Source: a virus
Length of the DNA: 20,052 nucleotides
Direction: 5' to 3' (one strand)
Virus record (IMG/VR): IMGVR_UViG_3300000117_000013
Location: 54,871-74,922 of that record
Each line of letters starts with the position of its first letter. Positions within the stretch are counted from its first letter, which is position 1. The translations under genes and the position numbers were made by a program. The notes below the pieces were generated by a model. That model saw nothing but the letters and a program-made list of their open reading frames with translations. It made no database searches and was not told the DNA's origin. Shown here piece by piece: positions 15,012 to 20,052 of the stretch.

Positions 15012-17459
15012 ATGCCAATTGCGAAGAGTAAGCCGCTTAAACTCCAAAGTCCTGATCAAGGTGATTTAAAGAGGTTAAGCAGTACAGAAGAAAATTATCT
15101 ATCTTATTTGGTGGGACAACACCTTATTGAGACAAATACTGATGTCGGTAATTTAACTTTATCTTCTAGTGGCAATCTTTTAACTGGTTCCTTTATTGAT
15201 ACCTATTTTAATGAAGCGGTAGGTACTCATCCGGCCTCATCTATCTCTTCAGCATCTACTACCACCAACCTTTATCAGATTCAAGGTACAGCGTCAGAAA
15301 CAGATTCGGATTTTAGGAAACCAATAGCCTATTATAACCCACCTACCGATGGCCCGTCAAGCCTTTTAGAAGGTGTTCATGAAATGGCCGATTCGGATAT
15401 GAATATATTTGTGGATCGACTAAATGCTCGAATCGCATTATCTGATTATCTGGGACAATTTAAGTTGGGTTCATCTTCGCCAGGCGCAGACTATGCTGTA
15501 TTTACTTCGAATGTTTTTTCGGATACACAGACCGATGGAACTCAGGTAGATTATAACATATATCGTAGAGAAACGCAATCCTCTCCTACTAGTATATTGG
15601 ATAGTGATGGTGCAGTCACCAAACTAATGTCGGTGAAAAGAAGTGGTGGTAAGACCGGAACATTCCAAGGTTTGACTCCGATGACTACAAGACAGATGAA
15701 AGTGTCTTTGGGTCAACGTGCAAAAACAAGAAGAGCTCCTTCTAATGCGATTGGTTCTTATCAATTGCGATCAAGTTCTCAAGGTCAACCAGCTACAGGT
15801 TCTTGGAGAGCAGTGGGTACTGCAACAAACACTAAAAAAGATTTGGTTGAAACTGCATACGCTAGAACTAGAGTATCAGCTTACTTGCGTACAAGTAGTA
15901 GAGCATACACACGAACTTCTACACGAACAAGTACTCGTGACTTTGCTGGTAACTACTTAGGCAACTATACCCGTACATTTACAGGTAACTATACTCGTAC
16001 ATTTATTGGTCAATACGTAGGTAACTTTATAGGTAACTATAACAGAACTAGAGTATCAGCTTATGGTCGTACAAGAAGTAGTAACTTCGCTGGCAACTTT
16101 ACTGGTGATTACTCACGTGATTTCTTAGGAAACTACACTCGTAATTTCGAAGGCGGTTATGCTAGAAATTATGAGGGAGTGTACTCAAGAAGTTTTTCAC
16201 GTAATTTCACAGGCGACTATTCTAGAAACTTTATAGGTGACTATTCCAGAAATTTTACGAGAACCTCAACGAGAACAAGTTCTCGTGATTATGCCGGTAA
16301 CTTCGCTGGCAACTTTATAGGGGAATACCTAAGAACTCGTCCATCGAGCTATGTTGGGGACTATGTTGGCATTTATGTTGGTAACTTTGTTGGCAACTTT
16401 GCGGGTAACTTCTTAGGGGAATATACAAGAAATCGAACTGCTACTTCTACAAGAGAATCTATTGCCGGAACTTTCACCAGAAACAGACAATCAACCGCTA
16501 GTTATATAGCGCTTTACGCTTCGCCTGACGTTGATGGTGACGGTGTGCCTGTTGACTTTTACATGAGACAGCGCAACTCAACAGTTTATTATACTGGAGA
16601 GTATACCAATAGTCCAGCTTTTGTTGGTAACTATTCGAGAAACAGGGTTTCAACGAATATTCCTTTTTCTAGAACCCACTATTATTCCAGTGGAACCGAC
16701 TACGATCCAGAAAATTATTTTAGGAATGTCAACTATCTTGGTGACAGAACCTATATTGGGGAATATATACGTACACGTGTTGTATCTTTTGCTGGTAACT
16801 TCGTTGGAGACTTTATAGGGGATTACGTAAGAACCTCAACGAGAACAAGAATCACTGATAGTACTAATAACTTTGTGGGTAACTATGCTGGCAACTATTC
16901 TAGAAACTTTATAGGTGACTACGCAAGAACCTCAACTAGAACATCAACCAGAACAAGTAATCGTGACTTTACTGGTAACTTCTTAGGCGAATATGCTCGT
17001 GCATACACACGCACACGAACCTCTAACTATACACGTGATCGATCTTCTGCTTACTCTAGAAGCTTTGCTGGTAACTATGCAAGAAACTTTTTTGGAGAAT
17101 ATGCTCGTGCATACACACGCACACGAACCTCTAATTACACTCGCACATCAAACAGAACTTCCACTAGAGATTACGGAGATTCTTTCTCTAGAGACTTTAT
17201 AGGAGATTACACAAGAGATTCGACAGATACCTTCTCAAGAAATAGAGTATCTGCATATACAAGAGGAAGAGTTTCAGCTTATACGAGAGATTCAACCCGA
17301 ACTCGTGTATCGAACTATGTTGGGGACTTCACAGGTAACTATTCTAGAAACTTTGTAGGTAACTACTCACGTGACTTTGTGGGTAATTACACAGGAACAA
17401 CTATCGGTTCAGGATCATCTGTAATAGAAACTTATACCTTGTATGTTCGATATGCATAA
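15012..17459 (+). CDS. 815-aa tetrapeptide-repeat tail fibre protein, copy 1
   Basis: The ATG follows AAAGGACGGTGGA. Residues 1-280 are a modular head: KLQSPDQGDLKRLSSTEEN (10-28), then an EM-x-DSDM module near 120-130 and a LGSSSPGADY element near 155, and a last IGSYQLRSSSQG element near 251. From residue 282 (15855) to 481 there are 50 uninterrupted tetrapeptides such as NYTR, TFIG, NFAG, DYSR, TRVS. An island (about 482-579) breaks the array and contains a Ca-loop-like DVDGDGVPVD (506-515) and GTDYDPENYFR (560-570). Fifty-five more tetrads run to about 799, followed by a short tail ending ETYTLYVRYA. Arg is the main basic residue; Lys and Cys are absent from the arrays. Probably a host-contact or side fibre; identity with a named T4 fibre cannot be shown. 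Copy 2 lies next door. Confidence 0.7.
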   Translation: MPIAKSKPLKLQSPDQGDLKRLSSTEENYLSYLVGQHLIETNTDVGNLTLSSSGNLLTGSFIDTYFNEAVGTHPASSISSASTTTNLYQIQGTASETDSDFRKPIAYYNPPTDGPSSLLEGVHEMADSDMNIFVDRLNARIALSDYLGQFKLGSSSPGADYAVFTSNVFSDTQTDGTQVDYNIYRRETQSSPTSILDSDGAVTKLMSVKRSGGKTGTFQGLTPMTTRQMKVSLGQRAKTRRAPSNAIGSYQLRSSSQGQPATGSWRAVGTATNTKKDLVETAYARTRVSAYLRTSSRAYTRTSTRTSTRDFAGNYLGNYTRTFTGNYTRTFIGQYVGNFIGNYNRTRVSAYGRTRSSNFAGNFTGDYSRDFLGNYTRNFEGGYARNYEGVYSRSFSRNFTGDYSRNFIGDYSRNFTRTSTRTSSRDYAGNFAGNFIGEYLRTRPSSYVGDYVGIYVGNFVGNFAGNFLGEYTRNRTATSTRESIAGTFTRNRQSTASYIALYASPDVDGDGVPVDFYMRQRNSTVYYTGEYTNSPAFVGNYSRNRVSTNIPFSRTHYYSSGTDYDPENYFRNVNYLGDRTYIGEYIRTRVVSFAGNFVGDFIGDYVRTSTRTRITDSTNNFVGNYAGNYSRNFIGDYARTSTRTSTRTSNRDFTGNFLGEYARAYTRTRTSNYTRDRSSAYSRSFAGNYARNFFGEYARAYTRTRTSNYTRTSNRTSTRDYGDSFSRDFIGDYTRDSTDTFSRNRVSAYTRGRVSAYTRDSTRTRVSNYVGDFTGNYSRNFVGNYSRDFVGNYTGTTIGSGSSVIETYTLYVRYA
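15855..16454 (+). repeat. First tetrapeptide array of copy 1 (50 units of 12 bp)
   Basis: Reading from AYAR at 15855, every four residues form one unit without an indel for 600 bp: position 1 is N, D, T, A or S; position 2 is mostly Y or F, else R or S; position 3 is variable and small or aliphatic; position 4 is G or R, sometimes S. The nucleotide copies vary at synonymous positions. Confidence 0.92.
16749..17408 (+). repeat. Second tetrapeptide array of copy 1 (55 units of 12 bp)
   Basis: Starting with TYIG at 16749 the same four-residue register holds for 660 bp to TTIG. Units include AYTR, TRTS, NYSR, DFIG and TSTR. A perfect 38-bp direct repeat lies inside (16989-17026 and 17097-17134), offset by 108 bp, exactly nine units. 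Confidence 0.92.
16989..17134 (+). repeat. 38-bp perfect direct repeat within array
   Basis: The bases 16989-17026 recur identically at 17097-17134 (both begin GAATATGCTCGTGCATACAC). The offset of 108 bp keeps the frame and the 12-bp register, as expected for a recent in-frame duplication or recombination within the array. Confidence 0.95.
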
Positions 17460-17462
17460 ATA
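17455..17462 (+). promoter_or_regulatory. Possible late promoter CATAAATA between the two fibre paralogues
   Basis: CATAAATA overlaps the stop codon of copy 1 and lies 31 bases before the copy 2 ATG. It matches the relaxed NATAAATA late box, with GAAGA downstream, and the spacing is like that at the two exact boxes (25 and 28 bases to the start). The remaining 34-base gap shows no hairpin. Confidence 0.5.
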
Positions 17463-17493
17463 GAAGAAGATTAACAGAATGTGTGAGATATAA

Positions 17494-19941
17494 ATGTCTT
17501 CGAATGTACCACTAAAATTACAAGGAACCAACGGCGATCTTCAGGAGATGAATTCTACTGAAGAAAACTACCTTGCCTACGTGGTCGGTAAAGACGCCTT
17601 GGCTGCCAGTGCTGGTGGAACAAATCTAGTATCCGATATAACTCTTACCTCAACAGGTGGTACGAGTATCGGTTCTTTTGTAGATACGTTTAACAACCAA
17701 GCTGTTGGAACACACCCCGCATCCGCAATTACCTCTGGAAGTACTACAACAACCGTTTATCAGAAAGCTGGTACAGCGAGCGAGGGATCAGGTCTTCGTC
17801 CCGTTGGATATGCGGAAGATGGAAGTTCAGTACCAAGTCTTTATGAGATGCCTGACTCTGACATGACGATCCTTGCACGTAGAATCAATTCTCGTATTGC
17901 AACATCCGAATATCCTGGCTTATACAAATTAGGGTCTTCTTCGCCTGGCGCAGATTATACAACTCATATTTCTGGGGTCTTCAATGACACTCAGACGGAC
18001 GGAACTACTGTACCATATAACATCTATCAAAGAAATGCCATGACAGCACCAACTACGGTGAGACCAATTGGTCTACGTAGTGATGGTGATATTCAAGAAA
18101 TGTCTGATACAGACATCGTGAACACTGTTGGGTCATTTGTAAGAACATTGAGAGCAACCGCTGGTGAAGTCGGTTCTTACCAATTACGTTCCTCTTCACA
18201 AGGAGCTCCTACAGACTCCGGAACATGGGCATCTGTAGGCACCGCAACGGATACGAAAAAAGATACTGCGGATCAAGCTTATGCGAGAACACGTACATCC
18301 GCATATTCAAGAACAAGAAATTCAAGTTATACTAGATCACGTGGATCAACATTCTCTCGCATATCTACCAGAACTAGAACGTCAACCTATGCCGGAGATT
18401 ATGTTGGTGATTACACCAGAGATTTCATAGGAAATTACAATAGGGACTTTGCTGGTAATTACGCTGGGGATTATGTTGGTAACTATAGTAGAACAAGGGT
18501 ATCAACTTATAATCGTGACAGGGTAACTAACTTCGCTGGTAACTTCATAGGGAACTATAGTAGAACTAGGGTTTCAGCCTACACTCGTGATAGAGTAACA
18601 GACTTTGCTGGTAACTTTGTCGGTAACTATACCAGAACAAGAGTTTCAGCCTACACTCGTGATAGAGTAACAAACTTTACACGTAACAGGGTTTCTACCT
18701 ATAATAGAACTAGAACTTCTACTTACGCAAGAACTAGAATCACGGACTACGTTGGTGACTTTGTAGGAAATTACTCTCGTAATAGAGTCTCTACCTATAA
18801 CAGAACTCGTGTATCAAACTATGCTGGTGATTTCGTAGGTGACTATGCGAGAACATTTACTGGCAACTATTCAAGAAACTTTCTCGGAAACTACAGTAGA
18901 AACTTTGCGGGTAACTATGTGGGTGATTATGCACGTACATCAACCCGTACTTCTACTAGAACTCGTACATCTACATACACTCGTACTTCTACTAGAACCC
19001 GTACAAGTGCATATTCTCAAGCTTATACTAGAACTTCCACACGTACTAGAACTTCTACATTCAACCGTGACAGGGTAACCAACTTTGCGGGTAACTTTGT
19101 CGGAAACTACGCAGTAAACTTTGCGGGGGATTTTGTAGGTAACTACAACAGAACCTTCGTAGGTAACTACGCTGGTGACTTTACTGGTAACTATACCACG
19201 GTCTTTACCGGAGACTTTGTAGGTAACTACAGTAGAACCTTTGTTGGTAACTATGCCGGAGACTTTACTGGTAACTATACGACAGTCTTTACCGGAGACT
19301 TTGTAGGTAACTACGCAAGTACTTCTACACGTACAAGTACCAACACCGGAACTTATACACGTGTTAGAACGGCAACGGGAACATATACTCGTACTTCAAC
19401 ACGCACAAGTACTAATACCGGAACTTATACTCGTGCTCGTGCCGCCACAGGTACTTACACTCGTACTTCAACACGTACTAGAACGGCAACGGGAACATAT
19501 ACTCGTACTAGAACGGCATCGTCAACTCGTACCTCAACACGTAATAGAGTTGCGGCGGTCAACTATGCAAGAACGGTAATCTATTCTAGATGGTACATGG
19601 GTGGAACTGGATATGAACCAGAACCATATTTCAGATTCTTCTCTAGAACTGTAAACTATTCTAGAAACGTAACTTACACGGGTAACTTTACAGGCAACTT
19701 TGCTGGTAACTTTGCTGGTAACTATACTCGTACTCTGTACTACGCTGGTAACTTTACAGGTAACTATCAAAGAACCCTGTATTACACTGGTAACTATACT
19801 CGTACATTATATTATGCTGGTAACTTCGGTGGTAACTATACTAGAACTCTTTACTATACAGGTAACTATACTCGTACTCTGTACTATGCTGGTGATTTCG
19901 TAGGTAACTACGCACGTACGTATAACAAATTACACTGGTAA
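17494..19941 (+). CDS. 815-codon tetrapeptide-repeat tail fibre, copy 2 (apparently frameshifted near 3' end)
   Basis: A paralogue of the preceding gene. The head shares STEENYLAYVVG (21-32), a QAVGTHPASAI segment (about 69-79), an EMPDSDM module (about 121), the LGSSSPGADY element (about 148-157), a third EMSDTDI module (about 202), and SYQLRSSSQG (about 229). The tetrapeptide array runs from AYAR at residue 262 for 89 uninterrupted units, then a Thr-rich variant (TGTYTR, TATG) with a 24-residue duplication. Next come an island with GTGYEPEPYFR (about 704-714) and a last section with repeated TLYY. The frame stops after a non-repeat tail YNKLHW, yet the tetrad pattern continues past the stop in the +1 frame, so the natural protein is probably longer. 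The ATG follows a GTGAG site. Confidence 0.68.
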   Translation: MSSNVPLKLQGTNGDLQEMNSTEENYLAYVVGKDALAASAGGTNLVSDITLTSTGGTSIGSFVDTFNNQAVGTHPASAITSGSTTTTVYQKAGTASEGSGLRPVGYAEDGSSVPSLYEMPDSDMTILARRINSRIATSEYPGLYKLGSSSPGADYTTHISGVFNDTQTDGTTVPYNIYQRNAMTAPTTVRPIGLRSDGDIQEMSDTDIVNTVGSFVRTLRATAGEVGSYQLRSSSQGAPTDSGTWASVGTATDTKKDTADQAYARTRTSAYSRTRNSSYTRSRGSTFSRISTRTRTSTYAGDYVGDYTRDFIGNYNRDFAGNYAGDYVGNYSRTRVSTYNRDRVTNFAGNFIGNYSRTRVSAYTRDRVTDFAGNFVGNYTRTRVSAYTRDRVTNFTRNRVSTYNRTRTSTYARTRITDYVGDFVGNYSRNRVSTYNRTRVSNYAGDFVGDYARTFTGNYSRNFLGNYSRNFAGNYVGDYARTSTRTSTRTRTSTYTRTSTRTRTSAYSQAYTRTSTRTRTSTFNRDRVTNFAGNFVGNYAVNFAGDFVGNYNRTFVGNYAGDFTGNYTTVFTGDFVGNYSRTFVGNYAGDFTGNYTTVFTGDFVGNYASTSTRTSTNTGTYTRVRTATGTYTRTSTRTSTNTGTYTRARAATGTYTRTSTRTRTATGTYTRTRTASSTRTSTRNRVAAVNYARTVIYSRWYMGGTGYEPEPYFRFFSRTVNYSRNVTYTGNFTGNFAGNFAGNYTRTLYYAGNFTGNYQRTLYYTGNYTRTLYYAGNFGGNYTRTLYYTGNYTRTLYYAGDFVGNYARTYNKLHW
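18277..19344 (+). repeat. Main tetrapeptide array of copy 2 (89 units of 12 bp)
   Basis: From AYAR at 18277 to TSTN ending at 19344, four-residue units follow without a register break. Common words are NYSR, NFAG, DFVG, TRVS, AYTR, DRVT, TSTR. Longer words recur, such as RVSAYTRDRVT, encoded by an identical 30-bp stretch at 18571-18600 and 18643-18672 (72 bp, six units apart). Confidence 0.93.
19177..19314 (+). repeat. 54-bp near-perfect direct repeat in copy 2 array
   Basis: 19177-19230 and 19261-19314 match at all but two synonymous bases and encode DFTG-NYTT-VFTG-DFVG-NY. The offset is 84 bp, seven tetrads, so the register is kept. Confidence 0.93.
19321..19464 (+). repeat. Tandem 72-bp (24-residue) Thr-rich repeat in copy 2
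   Basis: Two tandem units, 19321-19392 and 19393-19464, each encode a TSTRTSTNTGTYTR start followed by R-x-ATGTYTR. A partial third unit follows to about 19510. This is a Thr/Arg variant in which the aromatic residue moves by two positions relative to the main array while unit length stays a multiple of four. Confidence 0.88.
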
Positions 19942-20052
19942 CTTTACTCGTAACAGTACTAGAACTTCTACTCGTAATAGAGTTTCAGCTTACGCAAGAA
20001 CTAGGGTCACAAATTACACTGGTAACTTTACCCGTAATAGCACTAGAACTTC
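19919..20052 (+). other. Out-of-frame continuation of copy 2 tetrapeptide repeats, running off the window
   Basis: In the +1 frame relative to copy 2, an open reading of RITNYTGNFTRN, STRTSTRNRVSAYARTR and VTNYTGNFTR runs from about 19919 to the window end with no stop and in perfect four-residue register. This is the same protein style as copy 2, so it is either the rest of that gene after a 2-base loss near 19918-19921, or a section joined by frameshifting. The gene's natural end is not in the window. Confidence 0.75.

Noticed and set aside
17460-17493. Terminator between the two fibre genes
   Set aside because: The 34-base gap holds no inverted repeat with a T run; it looks like a promoter and leader instead.
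18277-19930. The many AAC codons in the fibre arrays suggested a variable region of a diversity-generating retroelement
   Set aside because: No reverse transcriptase or template repeat is visible in the window, and variation between units is mainly synonymous or whole-unit, not adenine-directed substitution. Asn is simply part of the tetrad pattern.
15855-19930. Regular short repeats could be taken for a CRISPR array or tandem satellite DNA
   Set aside because: The repeats are in-frame coding, have no constant spacers, and vary at third codon positions as protein-coding sequence does.

Overview
The window is a late structural (baseplate and tail-fibre) region of a T4-like myovirus, most likely a marine one. 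Every gene lies on the + strand. Genes are packed almost without gaps (the longest intergenic stretch is about 40 bases), three junctions are TAATG stop/start overlaps, and T4-type late promoter boxes (TATAAATA and one-mismatch forms) sit in front of some genes. There are no RNA genes, integrases, transposons or clear terminators. The host cannot be read from this window; the marine assignment rests on protein style (a short gp7, a giant structural protein with an apparent DUF4815-type start, GTTANDGTGD-type fibre starts), not on a database search.

Left part (1-6641): the 3' end of an unidentified gene, a 196-aa protein with a possible degenerate peptidase-M15-like layout, then the baseplate wedge genes in T4 order: 25, 6, a short gene 7 homologue, a small fibre-like protein with its own late promoter, and gene 8. 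gp25, gp6, gp7 and gp8 are recognised from residue motifs shared with the T4 proteins. Together they should build the wedges around the tail hub.

Middle (6653-14997): a 1910-aa structural protein with three Thr-rich low-complexity stretches, a 75-aa coiled-coil protein, and a 794-aa fibre built of Asp/Gly-rich beta repeats. No obvious homologue of T4 gp9, gp10, gp11 or gp12 follows gp8; the large protein and the fibres occupy that place.

Right part (15012-20052): two tandem paralogous fibre-like genes, each with an 815-codon reading frame. They share an N-terminal half made of related modules, followed by very long arrays of a strict four-residue repeat (12 bp), of type [N/D/T]-[Y/F/R/S]-x-[G/R/S]. 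Uninterrupted runs are 50 and 55 tetrads in the first gene and 89 in the second. Both arrays are interrupted by a similar island with the motif GT-x-Y-[D/E]-PE-x-YFR. The second gene's frame ends at 19941 through an apparent 2-base loss: the tetrad repeat continues in the +1 frame to the window end, so the real protein is probably longer, or the gene is broken or phase-varied there. This tetrapeptide fibre system is the most unusual thing in the window.
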